Assembly (NCBI GenBank): GCA_947502765.1
Contig: CANNBA010000017.1
Coordinates: 1-45,588, forward strand
Direction of reading: 5' to 3'
DNA length: 45,588 nt
Source: BACL11 sp945865535
GTDB taxonomy: Bacteria > Bacteroidota > Bacteroidia > Flavobacteriales > BACL11
Below, piece by piece: positions 23,511-32,226 of this stretch; position 1 is the first letter of the stretch; every line of letters begins with the position of its first letter. The notes below the pieces were generated by a model. The model saw only the letters and a program-made list of their open reading frames with translations, was not told the origin of the DNA and ran no database searches. A program made the translations under genes and the position numbers.

Positions 23511-24470
23511 ATGACTAAGATATTAGCAAATGATGGCATCTCACAAGCAGGAATTGATGCATTAACGGCAAAAGAATTTACTATTGCAACTGAATATGTT
23601 GCCCAAAATGATTTAATAAAAACTATAAATACCCAGGGATATGAAGTGCTTTTGGTAAGAAGTGCAACAACTGTACGAAAAGATTTAATTGATGCTTGTC
23701 CAAATTTAAAAATCATTGGCAGAGGAGGTGTTGGAATGGATAATATTGATGTTGATTATGCTCGAAAAAAAGGAATTAAGGTAATCAGTACACCTGCCTC
23801 TTCATCAATTTCAGTTGCCGAGTTAGTTTTTGCCCATTTATTTAGTATGGTGCGTTTTTTATTTGATAGCAACCGACAAATGCCCCTTACAGGAGATTCT
23901 GAATTTAAAAAACTTAAAAAATCTTATGAAAATGGTCGTGAATTAGCTGGGAAAACACTTGGAATCATTGGTTTTGGCAGAATAGGCCAAGAAGTGGCAA
24001 AAAAGGCTATTGGTCTTGGAATGAATGTAATGGCACACGATAAATTTATTGAGGAAGTAACCATTACTTTAGATTTCTTTAATGGTGAAAAAAAATCTTT
24101 CACTATTGAAACTAAGAGCTTGAATGAGGTGCTCTCAAATTCCGATTTTATCACCTTACACGTTCCTAAAATTGGGGATGAGCCAGTTATTGGGGCCGAG
24201 CAAATTGGGATGATGAAAACAGGAGCAGGAATTGTAAATACTTCAAGAGGTGGTGTGATTGATGAAACTGCTTTAATGTTCGCATTAGACAAGCATAAAT
24301 TAGCATATGCAGGATTGGATGTTTTTGATAACGAACCAAATCCAAGCATACATATTTGCATGCACAATGCTATCTCACTTACTCCTCATATTGGTGCTGC
24401 TACATTAGAGGCCCAAGAAAGAATTGGAACAGAACTTGCTGATCAAATTGCCGCTCACTTTGGAAAATAA
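23511..24470 (+). CDS. serA: D-3-phosphoglycerate dehydrogenase (short form)
   Basis: 319 aa. Oxidises 3-phosphoglycerate to 3-phosphohydroxypyruvate. The NAD-binding motif is TLGIIGFGRIGQEVAKKAIGLG; the catalytic Arg is in NTSRGGVIDETAL and the His in LTPHIGAATLEAQ. It has no C-terminal ACT domain, so the classic serine feedback site is absent, which is common for this type. Starts 1 bp after serC; the DUF1015 gene follows after 2 bp. Confidence 0.93.
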   Translation: MTKILANDGISQAGIDALTAKEFTIATEYVAQNDLIKTINTQGYEVLLVRSATTVRKDLIDACPNLKIIGRGGVGMDNIDVDYARKKGIKVISTPASSSISVAELVFAHLFSMVRFLFDSNRQMPLTGDSEFKKLKKSYENGRELAGKTLGIIGFGRIGQEVAKKAIGLGMNVMAHDKFIEEVTITLDFFNGEKKSFTIETKSLNEVLSNSDFITLHVPKIGDEPVIGAEQIGMMKTGAGIVNTSRGGVIDETALMFALDKHKLAYAGLDVFDNEPNPSIHICMHNAISLTPHIGAATLEAQERIGTELADQIAAHFGK

Positions 24471-24472
24471 TT

Positions 24473-25681
24473 ATGGCTATAGTTCGTCCTTTTAAAGCAA
24501 TCAGGCCAGAGAGAGACAAAGCAAATCTAGTGGCATCTCGCTCTTATTTAACGTATTCTGACGAAACTATAAAAGAGAAATTAGATCACAACCCCTACAC
24601 TTTCCTACATATTATAAACCCTGATTATAATATGCCAAAAAAAACAACTGGACTTGCAAAATTTAAGCTTGTAAAAGAAAAGTTCCAGCAATTTATTGCT
24701 GATGGTATCTTAAAGAAAGATGCTGTGGAGTCTTTTTACATTTATCAAAAAAAAAATCAGCTTAATACTTTCACTGGAATTATTGGAGCATCCTCAGTTG
24801 AGGATTATCTAAATAATAAGATAAAAAAACACGAACAAACTCTTACTAAAAGAGAAAAAATGTTTCGTAATTATTTAGATATAACTGGCTTTAATGCAGA
24901 GCCCGTATTGCTAGCTCACGAGCCAAACAAAGAGATTAAAAGCATCCTTGATAAATATACAAGTACCAGGTCGGAATATGAGTTTACTACAACAAATAAG
25001 TCGCTGCATAAATTATGGATAGTTGATAATGCGAGAGATATCAAAATGATAACGAATGCTTTTGAGAAAATAGAAAATATCTACATTGCTGATGGACACC
25101 ATAGATGTGCTTCTTCTGCACTATTTTATAAAGATCAAAAATCTGAATTAAGTTCTTATTTTATGAGTTATCTAGTGGATGAAAATCAACTAAATATCTT
25201 AAATTTTAATCGTTTGGTTAAACATTTAAACGGCTTAAGAGCTAGCGAACTGTTAGAAAAAATTAAAAAAAAATATACCCTAACTTATAAAAAAGAAAGC
25301 CCCTACTCTCCTACTTTAAATGATGAAATCAGTATGTATTTAGAGGAGAAATGGTATTCTCTAATTGCAAATAAGCAAAAATATAGCTCTACCGCTGAGA
25401 GTCTAGATCCATCCATTTTATCAAAAAACATATTAAAGCCACTTTTAAATATATTGGATGAGAGAACAGAGCAAAACATCTCATTTTTAGATGGTACGAT
25501 TCCTTTGTCAGTTATAAAAGCAAAGGTAGATAGTGGCGAGTATGCTGTTGGATTCATCCTAAAACCTATTTCTATAACTGCGATTAAAAAAGTAGCAGAT
25601 AATAATGAAATAATGCCTCCTAAAAGTACTTATATTCAGCCAAAATTACGTTCAGGACTCACCATTTACCCTATTGAATAA
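24473..25681 (+). CDS. DUF1015 family protein
   Basis: 402 aa. Begins IVRPFKAIRPERDKANLVAS and contains the family hallmark IADGHHRCASSALFY near residues 205-219, with MPPKSTYIQPKLRSGL at the C-terminus. DUF1015 proteins very often follow serC-serA, suggesting a role tied to serine metabolism, but the activity is not established. Cytoplasmic. Stop overlaps the next ATG by one base. Confidence 0.9.
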   Translation: MAIVRPFKAIRPERDKANLVASRSYLTYSDETIKEKLDHNPYTFLHIINPDYNMPKKTTGLAKFKLVKEKFQQFIADGILKKDAVESFYIYQKKNQLNTFTGIIGASSVEDYLNNKIKKHEQTLTKREKMFRNYLDITGFNAEPVLLAHEPNKEIKSILDKYTSTRSEYEFTTTNKSLHKLWIVDNARDIKMITNAFEKIENIYIADGHHRCASSALFYKDQKSELSSYFMSYLVDENQLNILNFNRLVKHLNGLRASELLEKIKKKYTLTYKKESPYSPTLNDEISMYLEEKWYSLIANKQKYSSTAESLDPSILSKNILKPLLNILDERTEQNISFLDGTIPLSVIKAKVDSGEYAVGFILKPISITAIKKVADNNEIMPPKSTYIQPKLRSGLTIYPIE

Positions 25682-26322
25682 TGAGCATTGCAAGCAATCT
25701 CAAAGCAATAACAAGAGACCTCCCAGCTAATGTAACTTTGGTGGCCGTTTCCAAAACAAAATCCAATCCCGATATTCTTGCGGCCTACAATGCTGGACAA
25801 AAAGTTTTTGGCGAAAATAAAGTACAGGAACTAGCACAAAAAGCTGAAGAATTACCAAAGGATATTGCTTGGCACATGATAGGACATTTACAGACTAATA
25901 AAGTAAAATTTATTGCTCCTTTTGTTAGCTTAATTCACGCAGTGGATTCTCTTAAATTACTTCAAGAAATTGACAAAAGAGCAAGCCAAAATAAGAGAGT
26001 TATTGATTGTCTTTTACAAATACATATAGCAACAGAAAGCACAAAGTTTGGCTTTGGAATTCAAGAAGTTGAAAAGGCGGTAGAAAAATCCAAAGAATTT
26101 AAACATATAAAAATAAAAGGGCTTATGGCAATGGCAACTTTTACAGATGATTTTGGGCAAATAAATAAGGAATTTGCAAGCATCAATGAACTGTTTAAAA
26201 AAGTTAAAACAAAGGAGCTAAACACCCTTTCCATTGGAATGAGTGGTGATTATAAATTAGCCATTAATAATGGTAGTACTATGATTAGAGTAGGAAGTGC
26301 TATATTTGGAAACAGAAATTAA
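25681..26322 (+). CDS. YggS/PROSC family PLP-binding protein
   Basis: 213 aa. PLP homeostasis protein with an alanine-racemase-type TIM barrel. The PLP Lys is in LVAVSKTKS near residue 25; FGENKVQELAQKAE, WHMIGHLQTNKVKFI and LSIGMSGDYKLAINNGSTMIRVGS are diagnostic. It has no second domain, so it is not a racemase. TAATG overlap with the DUF1015 gene; RidA follows. Confidence 0.93.
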   Translation: MSIASNLKAITRDLPANVTLVAVSKTKSNPDILAAYNAGQKVFGENKVQELAQKAEELPKDIAWHMIGHLQTNKVKFIAPFVSLIHAVDSLKLLQEIDKRASQNKRVIDCLLQIHIATESTKFGFGIQEVEKAVEKSKEFKHIKIKGLMAMATFTDDFGQINKEFASINELFKKVKTKELNTLSIGMSGDYKLAINNGSTMIRVGSAIFGNRN

Positions 26323-26323
26323 T

Positions 26324-26701
26324 ATGAAAAAAGTAATTGCAACCAAAAAAGCGCCAGCAGCCATAGGGCCTTATAGCCAAGCTATTTTAAATAATAATAC
26401 CCTTTACTGCTCTGGGCAAATAGCCATAAATCCTGAAACAGGAACTTTGGTAATTGACAACATTAGCAATGAAACAACTCAGGTGATGCAAAATATAGCA
26501 GCAGTATTAAAAGCGGCTGATATGGATTTTAGTAATGTAGTAAAATGCTCCATTTTTATGAAAAATATGGACGATTATGCCCAAATAAATACGGTTTATG
26601 GCAAGTATTTTGATCAAAATCCTCCAGCAAGGGAAGCGGTACAAGTCTCTGCTTTGCCTAAAAATGTGAATGTAGAAATTTCGGTTATTGCAGTACATTA
26701 A
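26324..26701 (+). CDS. ridA: RidA family enamine/imine deaminase
   Basis: 125 aa from the ATG at 26324; an in-frame TTG/ATG-like extension upstream lies in the YggS 3' end and is unlikely. RidA hydrolyses reactive enamines released by PLP enzymes. Family marks: APAAIGPYSQAI, LYCSGQIAINPETG, VVKCSIFMKNMDDYAQIN, and the catalytic Arg in PPAREAVQVSALPKN. Its place after a PLP-homeostasis gene and serine-pathway PLP genes fits this role. The meaB ATG directly follows the stop. Confidence 0.93.
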   Translation: MKKVIATKKAPAAIGPYSQAILNNNTLYCSGQIAINPETGTLVIDNISNETTQVMQNIAAVLKAADMDFSNVVKCSIFMKNMDDYAQINTVYGKYFDQNPPAREAVQVSALPKNVNVEISVIAVH

Positions 26702-27643
26702 ATGGACTTAGCTCAGGAAATACTTAAAGGGAATATTACTGCTTTGGGTCAAGCAATAACCCTGGTGGAAAGCACTTTGCCTGAGGATGAAAAAATAGCT
26801 CAAAAATTACTTGCTACTTGTCTTTTAAAAAGCGGTAATTCAATTAGAATTGGTATAACAGGGGTGCCAGGAGTAGGAAAAAGCACCTTTATTGAGACTT
26901 TTGGCAAATTACTAACTAGCCAAGGCAAGAAAGTAGCAGTATTGGCCATTGATCCTACATCAGAAAGAACAAAAGGAAGCATTTTGGGCGATAAAAGCCG
27001 TATGCACCAACTCTCTAGCGATAAAAATGCATTTATCCGCCCTAGCCCAAATAGTGGCACTTTGGGTGGTGTTGCCAATAAAACCCGTGAGAGTATTATT
27101 TTATGTGAAGCTGCTGGTTTTGATATTATACTTATTGAGACTGTGGGTGTTGGTCAAAGCGAAACTACTGTAAATAATTTAGTGGATTTCTTTTTATTAC
27201 TAATGTTAGCCGGTGCTGGTGATGAGTTGCAAGGAATTAAAAGAGGAATTATGGAACTGGCTGATGCTCTTGTAATTACAAAAGCAGATGGAGATAATTG
27301 CCAAAAAGCAAAAAATGCAGGATTAGAATATAAAAGTGCTTTGCACCTTTTCCCTGCTATGGAAAATGGTTGGACCCCTCAAGTAAGCACCTGTTCTGCT
27401 TTGGAGAATACAGGAGTAGAACAAATACTTGAAACCATAACTAAGTTTGATGCTCAAATGCTAAGTAGTGGTTGGAAAATTAAAAATAGAAAAGATCAAA
27501 ACAACTACTGGTTGCACCTTAAAATAAAGGAAGAGTTAGGAAATAAAAAGTACAACGCTCTTTTAGCTGAAGGAAAATTGAAACTGCTAGAAAAAGAATT
27601 AGCAACAGGAAAAACTATTTACCAGTTAGTAGCAAATTTATAA
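26702..27643 (+). CDS. meaB: Methylmalonyl-CoA mutase-associated GTPase MeaB
   Basis: 313 aa. G3E GTPase that protects or reactivates B12-dependent methylmalonyl-CoA mutase. Walker A is GVPGVGKST (54-62); VLAIDPTSERTKGSILGDKSR and LIETVGVGQSE are switch regions; the base motif is in ITKADGDN. The mutase genes are not in this window. Last gene of the plus-strand block; its stop directly abuts the stop of the convergent T9SS cargo gene. Confidence 0.93.
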   Translation: MDLAQEILKGNITALGQAITLVESTLPEDEKIAQKLLATCLLKSGNSIRIGITGVPGVGKSTFIETFGKLLTSQGKKVAVLAIDPTSERTKGSILGDKSRMHQLSSDKNAFIRPSPNSGTLGGVANKTRESIILCEAAGFDIILIETVGVGQSETTVNNLVDFFLLLMLAGAGDELQGIKRGIMELADALVITKADGDNCQKAKNAGLEYKSALHLFPAMENGWTPQVSTCSALENTGVEQILETITKFDAQMLSSGWKIKNRKDQNNYWLHLKIKEELGNKKYNALLAEGKLKLLEKELATGKTIYQLVANL

Positions 27644-28582
27644 TTACTCTATAACTACTTTTTTCTCTACTGTTCCATCATTATAGATGTAAAAGAGAAG
27701 TTGGTTAGTGGCTTTTGTTTCTCTACCTAAGAGGTCAGTTACTTTTAGCAGTTCTTTGTTGGTAGTTTGTTCTTCTATTGCTGTTGTTCCACAAACAGTT
27801 TGACAAGCAGTTAATGAAGTATAAGCTCCTGTTCCTGTTCCTGGGTCTGAACAAACTCCATTATTGCAGTTCCAAGAGGGAGTAACTACTACACAAGCAG
27901 CTTGACAAGCAGTTAATGAAGCGTAAGCTCCTGTTCCTGTTCCTGGGTCTGAACAAACTCCATTATTGCAATTCCAAGTTGGAGTAACTACTACACAAGC
28001 AGCTTGACAAGCAGTTAATGAAGCGTAAGCTCCTGTTCCTGTTCCTGGGTCTGAACAAACTCCATTATTACAATTCCAAGTTGGAGAATTGACATATGTT
28101 CTAAAAGTCAAATCGAATTGTGGAAATGCAAGGTGATATCCACCTGAATAAACATTAGAATCCCTAAGATCTATAAGATAAGGGTCTGGCAACCCACCTC
28201 CTTGAATAGGAATAAACTGAAAGGTATAAACCGAACCGCTAGTAATGGAAGGGGGTGACGAAATTGTCCAATATTGCCAGACGGATCCAGAAGGAACATT
28301 AACATTTACACTTTCCGTAGCCAATAAAGTTCCACTTATCCCACTTCCTGAAAATATGTTTAATGTTCCAGTACCGGTCATAGTATTAGTCATCAGTAAA
28401 TCAATTTCACAAAGCAATCCTGTAGCACCCGCTGTAAAAGTTTGCCCTTCATAATAACCAGGTAGATTGCGCGCACTTACACCACCGTTTGTTAGTAATT
28501 GGCTTTGGTCTATTGGGCATTGTGCGTTTGCTCCAATCTGAAGCGAAACAAATAAAACAACTAAAAATAATTGTATTTTCAT
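27644..28582 (-). CDS. Secreted T9SS cargo with three Cys-rich repeats
   Basis: 312 aa. Signal peptide MKIQLFLVVLFVSLQIGANAQ. Residues about 22-155 look like a beta-sandwich (FTAGATGLLCEIDLLM, VYTFQFIPIQGGG). Then come three 34-residue repeats WNCNNGVCSDPGTGTGAYAS/LTACQAAC, each with four Cys, probably two disulfides. The C-terminus (LLKVTDLLGRETKATNQLLF then IYNDGTVEKKVVIE) is a type A T9SS sorting domain, normally removed on export. Surface or secreted location is inferred from that domain; ligand unknown. Confidence 0.85.
   Translation of the reverse strand: MKIQLFLVVLFVSLQIGANAQCPIDQSQLLTNGGVSARNLPGYYEGQTFTAGATGLLCEIDLLMTNTMTGTGTLNIFSGSGISGTLLATESVNVNVPSGSVWQYWTISSPPSITSGSVYTFQFIPIQGGGLPDPYLIDLRDSNVYSGGYHLAFPQFDLTFRTYVNSPTWNCNNGVCSDPGTGTGAYASLTACQAACVVVTPTWNCNNGVCSDPGTGTGAYASLTACQAACVVVTPSWNCNNGVCSDPGTGTGAYTSLTACQTVCGTTAIEEQTTNKELLKVTDLLGRETKATNQLLFYIYNDGTVEKKVVIE
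27811..28116 (-). repeat. Three tandem 102-bp repeats
   Basis: Period 102 bp (34 codons); starts of matching segments at about 27811, 27913 and 28015. Nearly identical at DNA level, encoding the WNCNNGVCSDPGTGTG repeats of the T9SS cargo. Confidence 0.88.
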
Positions 28583-28628
28583 TTTATTGTCGTCAGTGAT
28601 TATAGTGTTGACACCACACTTTTAATTT

Positions 28629-28874
28629 TTAATTTGTAAAGTTAATACTATCAATAGTTACCGGAACCATACTCCCAAAAATATCAACCACTGTATCAGC
28701 AGGTGTAATTATTGTAATATTTTGATTATAGGCTAGCCCAACATATGCAGGTAAAAGCCCAGTAGCACTATCAGGATAAATGCCTGCAGCTGTATATTGA
28801 GGGTCCGGTGTGCATTGAGCATTTGCAAAAAAAGCCGAAAATGCAAAAGTTAAAATAAGTAGTAGTTTTTTCAT
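28629..28874 (-). CDS. Short exported protein, probably truncated
   Basis: 81 aa. Signal peptide MKKLLLILTFAFSAFFANAQ, then CTPDPQYTAAGIYPDSATGL and a beta-strand pattern ending VPVTIDSINFTN and a stop. This opening resembles the N-terminus of much longer secreted Bacteroidota proteins, which normally continue well past this point, so the gene is likely cut short. No continuation is visible in the 46 bp before the next start. Follows the DUF6150-like gene by 18 bp in the same direction. Confidence 0.65.
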   Translation of the reverse strand: MKKLLLILTFAFSAFFANAQCTPDPQYTAAGIYPDSATGLLPAYVGLAYNQNITIITPADTVVDIFGSMVPVTIDSINFTN

Positions 28875-28892
28875 AATGTTTTGTTTTTTAGC

Positions 28893-29228
28893 TTAATAAA
28901 ATAATTGCATTTTTTCTTTATTCTTCCATCCTGCTCTACTGCTATACTCCGCAAAAAAGATAATCACATCAGCTTGTGAGGCATAGTCTACAAAAAATAT
29001 TTTCTTGTCGGCCCTGCTGGCATAATCTACAAAAAACCAGTTGCCGTCATTCTTTCCTGCACGGCTTTCATAATCTACTTTGTAAACCACCAAATCAGCC
29101 CTGCTTTCGTACTCTGCTACAAATACTTTAACATCAGCTTGGCTAGCATATTCTACCGAAAAAACCTTTTGGGCTTTGGTAGAAATTGTAAAACAGAGGA
29201 TAAATAAGCTAAATATTATATTTTTCAT
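28893..29228 (-). CDS. DUF6150-like exported repeat protein
   Basis: 111 aa. Signal peptide MKNIIFSLFILCFTISTKAQ, then six short repeats of about 13-16 residues of the form VxxVDYxSRADxx (for example VFSVEYASQADVK, WFFVDYASRADKK), ending with SRAGWKNKEKMQLFY. This matches my recollection of DUF6150, a Bacteroidota family of unknown role; the name is tentative. The alternating hydrophobic/Tyr pattern suggests stacked beta-strands. Probably cotranscribed with the truncated gene downstream. Confidence 0.75.
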   Translation of the reverse strand: MKNIIFSLFILCFTISTKAQKVFSVEYASQADVKVFVAEYESRADLVVYKVDYESRAGKNDGNWFFVDYASRADKKIFFVDYASQADVIIFFAEYSSRAGWKNKEKMQLFY

Positions 29229-29286
29229 AGTGTAAATGTATGAAAATTATTTAAAATTCAACAACTTAGATATGATTTCTAAATAC

Positions 29287-29294
29287 TATCTTTG
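29287..29294 (+). promoter_or_regulatory. -7 box of aminotransferase-hldA-menG-porT operon
   Basis: TATCTTTG, perfect TAnnTTTG, 11 nt before the ATG at 29306. Confidence 0.55.
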
Positions 29295-29305
29295 GCGCTC
29301 TAAAA

Positions 29306-30511
29306 ATGCTTGAAATGACTAAAGTATCTGACCGATTAAATCGGCTTTCCGAATCAGCAACCCTTGCCATGGCTCAAATGAGTAGAGAATTGCAAGCTAA
29401 AGGTATTGATGTTATTTCATTAAGTCTTGGCGAGCCCGATTTTGACACTCCAGAATTTATAAAAGAAGCCGCAAAAAAAGCAATTGATGATAACTTTTCC
29501 CATTATACTCCAGTACCTGGTTTGCCAGAGTTAAGAAAAGCCATTGCCGCAAAATTTAAAAGAGATAACAATTTAGAATTTACTCCAAATCAAATAGTAG
29601 CCTCAACGGGTGCTAAGCAATCTCTTATCAATGTATGCTTATGCTTACTAAATCCTGGAGATGAAGTGCTCTTGCCTTGTCCTTTTTGGGTAAGTTATGC
29701 CGATATGATAAAACTAGCAGAAGGAGTCCCTGTTCAAGTGCCCTCAAGCATTGATACCGACTTTAAAGTAACTCCAAAAGAGTTAGAAGCTGCAATTACA
29801 CCAAGAACAAAAATGTTAATGTTTAGTTCCCCTTGTAATCCTAGCGGAACTGTATATACCCAATCAGAATTGGAAGCTATTGCAAAAATGCTGGAAAAAT
29901 ATCCTGATATTTATGTTGTTTCTGATGAAATATACGAACATATTAATTTTACAGACAAACACTTTAGCATAGGCACACTTCCTTCAATGATTAATCGAAC
30001 TATTACTGTTAATGGAGTTTCAAAAAGCTTTGCTATGACGGGTTGGCGAGTTGGTTTTATTGGAGCTCCTCTTTGGATTGCAAATGCTTGTAATAAAATA
30101 CAAGGCCAAGTTACTTCAGCAACTTGTGCTATAGCTCAAAAAGCTACTGAAAGTGCCATGCTTACCGATCCAAAATTAACAACTACACAAATGAAAAATA
30201 CTTTTTTAAGCAGAAGAAATATGGTAATTGATTTGCTTAAAGACATCCCAGGTATTAAATGCAATATTCCTCAAGGAGCATTTTATGTTTTCCCAGATAT
30301 CTCTTATTATTTTGGAAAGTCAGATGGTGAAACCAAAATAAATAATGGAGATGATTTTTGCATGTATTTACTAAACTCTGCCCATGTAGCCTGTGTAGCA
30401 GGAGATGATTTTGGCAACCCTGAGTGCATAAGAATTTCTTATGCTGCCGCAGATGCAAAATTAATTGAAGCAATGTCAAGAATCAAAACCCACTTAGCAA
30501 AACTCTCCTAA
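29306..30511 (+). CDS. Class I PLP aminotransferase (aspartate aminotransferase type)
   Basis: 401 aa. Begins SDRLNRLSESATLAMAQ and has SLSLGEPDFDTPE, SSPCNPSGTVYT and the PLP Lys in NGVSKSFAMTGWRVGFIG, with the C-terminal substrate Arg in CIRISYA. This is the AspC subgroup (type Ib); aspartate/oxaloacetate is likely but not proven. The ATG at 29315 is an alternative start, three codons later. Overlaps the kinase gene by one base (TAATG). Confidence 0.9.
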   Translation: MLEMTKVSDRLNRLSESATLAMAQMSRELQAKGIDVISLSLGEPDFDTPEFIKEAAKKAIDDNFSHYTPVPGLPELRKAIAAKFKRDNNLEFTPNQIVASTGAKQSLINVCLCLLNPGDEVLLPCPFWVSYADMIKLAEGVPVQVPSSIDTDFKVTPKELEAAITPRTKMLMFSSPCNPSGTVYTQSELEAIAKMLEKYPDIYVVSDEIYEHINFTDKHFSIGTLPSMINRTITVNGVSKSFAMTGWRVGFIGAPLWIANACNKIQGQVTSATCAIAQKATESAMLTDPKLTTTQMKNTFLSRRNMVIDLLKDIPGIKCNIPQGAFYVFPDISYYFGKSDGETKINNGDDFCMYLLNSAHVACVAGDDFGNPECIRISYAAADAKLIEAMSRIKTHLAKLS

Positions 30512-31485
30512 TGGATTTTGACGCGCTATTTTCAGGATTTAACTCTAAAAAAGTACTTGTTGTAGGAGATGCCATGATAGATGCCTATATGTGGGGAGAA
30601 ATTAACCGTATGTCTCCTGAAGCTCCTGTGCCTGTTGTTGAAGTAAAAAAACACGAAAATCGCTTAGGAGGAGCTGCCAATGTAGCGCTTAACCTTCAAT
30701 CGCTTGGAGCAACACCTATACTTTGCTCTGTAATTGGAAATGATAGCCAAAGTATTTTATTTAAAGAGTTAATCCAAAATGCCAACCTGTCAAATAAAGG
30801 ACTTTTAACTTCTAAAGAAAGAAGAACTACTCTAAAAACAAGAGTGATTGCTGAAAATAAACATCAGTTAAGAATTGATGAGGAGGATACCCATCCTATA
30901 ACTTGTGAAACTGAGTTTTTAAACCTCATACAAGAACTCATTGCTGATGTTGATGTTGTGATATTACAAGATTACAACAAAGGGGTGCTTACTGCTAAAG
31001 TAATTGCAAAAGTTATTGAAATTGCAAATACTAAAAACATCCCTAACATTGTAGATCCAAAAAAACAAAATTTTCTTGCTTATAAAAACTGCACTATCTT
31101 TAAACCAAACTTAGCCGAAATTAAAGCAGGAATGAATATCGATTTAAATCCAGATATTACTCAGGAAATTGAAAAAGCAGCAGCAGATTTGCGAGAACTC
31201 TTAAATGCAAAAGGGGTGCTTTTAACTTTATCTGGTAGAGGAATTTGCATCAATACCAAAGAAAACTTTACACATACTCCTGCTTTTAAAAGAAATATCA
31301 TTGATGTTTCTGGTGCTGGTGATACTGTAGTTTCTGTGGCTGCATTATGCCTAGCTTCTAATATGGATTTCATTAATCTCTCATTACTTTCATCTCTAGC
31401 AGGAGGAATGGTTTGTGAAGATATAGGAGTTATGCCAATTCAAAAAGAAAAACTACTTATTGAGGCCAATAAATCTATTGTTTAA
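30511..31485 (+). CDS. hldA: D-glycero-beta-D-manno-heptose-7-phosphate kinase
   Basis: 324 aa, PfkB sugar kinase. Family marks: VVGDAMIDAYMWGEINRMSP, RLGGAANVALNLQSLGA, DPKKQNFLAYKN, and the anion-hole/catalytic DVSGAGDTVVSVAAL near residues 266-280. The match to the kinase half of HldE indicates ADP-heptose synthesis for LPS core. The adenylyltransferase half is absent here and must be a separate gene. Joined to both neighbours by one-base overlaps. Confidence 0.87.
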   Translation: MDFDALFSGFNSKKVLVVGDAMIDAYMWGEINRMSPEAPVPVVEVKKHENRLGGAANVALNLQSLGATPILCSVIGNDSQSILFKELIQNANLSNKGLLTSKERRTTLKTRVIAENKHQLRIDEEDTHPITCETEFLNLIQELIADVDVVILQDYNKGVLTAKVIAKVIEIANTKNIPNIVDPKKQNFLAYKNCTIFKPNLAEIKAGMNIDLNPDITQEIEKAAADLRELLNAKGVLLTLSGRGICINTKENFTHTPAFKRNIIDVSGAGDTVVSVAALCLASNMDFINLSLLSSLAGGMVCEDIGVMPIQKEKLLIEANKSIV

Positions 31486-32204
31486 TGACCAAAGTAACAC
31501 CTTACAACAACTCAAAAAGCAAAAAAGAACAAGTAACCACAATGTTTGATAACATTGCCGCAAGCTATGATTTTTTGAACCACTCATTATCATTAGGGAT
31601 GGATAATGTTTGGCGTAAAATTGCTATCAAAAAATTAACCAATAAGCCTGCTACAATACTTGATATTGCTACTGGAACTGGTGATTTTGCAGTAAGTGCA
31701 GCAAAATATACAAATGCTCAAATTACTGGAATTGACATCTCACAAGGTATGCTTGATGTTGGGATAAAAAAAATATCACAAAAAAATCTAACTAGCAGAA
31801 TAACTCTACAAAAAGCAGATTGTGAAAACTTACACTTTGACAGCAATTCTTTTGATGCTATTACTGCAGGTTTTGGGGTAAGAAATTTTGAGAATCTAGA
31901 AAAAGGCTTGTCTGAAATGTATCGCGTTTTAAATACTACTGGGATGCTTGCAATTTTAGAGCCATCTACACCTAAATATTTTCCATTAAAACAATTATAC
32001 AAGCTGTATTTTCATCATGTATTACCAACTATTGGCTCTTGGATTTCAAAAGATAAAAATGCCTACAAGTATTTGCCAGAATCAGTGGATGCCTTTGCCT
32101 CAGGAAATGAATTTATTACTACGCTTGAAAAAGCAGGATTTAAAGAATGCAAATATATTCCATTAAGCTTTGGAATAGTATCTCTTTATGTTGCAATAAA
32201 ATGA
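31485..32204 (+). CDS. menG: Demethylmenaquinone methyltransferase
   Basis: 239 aa, UbiE/MenG family. Transfers a methyl group from SAM in the last step of menaquinone synthesis. NIAASYDFLNHSLSLGMDNVWR at the N-terminus, the SAM motif ILDIATGTGDFAVSAAKY, and ITAGFGVRNFENLEKGLSEM. Assigned to menaquinone because this phylum uses it as quinone. Directly upstream of porT, a frequent order in Flavobacteriia. Confidence 0.92.
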   Translation: MTKVTPYNNSKSKKEQVTTMFDNIAASYDFLNHSLSLGMDNVWRKIAIKKLTNKPATILDIATGTGDFAVSAAKYTNAQITGIDISQGMLDVGIKKISQKNLTSRITLQKADCENLHFDSNSFDAITAGFGVRNFENLEKGLSEMYRVLNTTGMLAILEPSTPKYFPLKQLYKLYFHHVLPTIGSWISKDKNAYKYLPESVDAFASGNEFITTLEKAGFKECKYIPLSFGIVSLYVAIK

Positions 32205-32226
32205 TTTCCTAAGCGTTTAGGGGCTG

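Noticed and set aside
23511..24470. SerA missing its ACT domain as a truncation
   Set aside because: Many SerA enzymes are naturally of this short form; the frame and C-terminal His motif are complete.
27811..28116. CRISPR or non-coding tandem repeat
   Set aside because: The 102-bp units are multiples of three and encode Cys-rich protein repeats in one gene.
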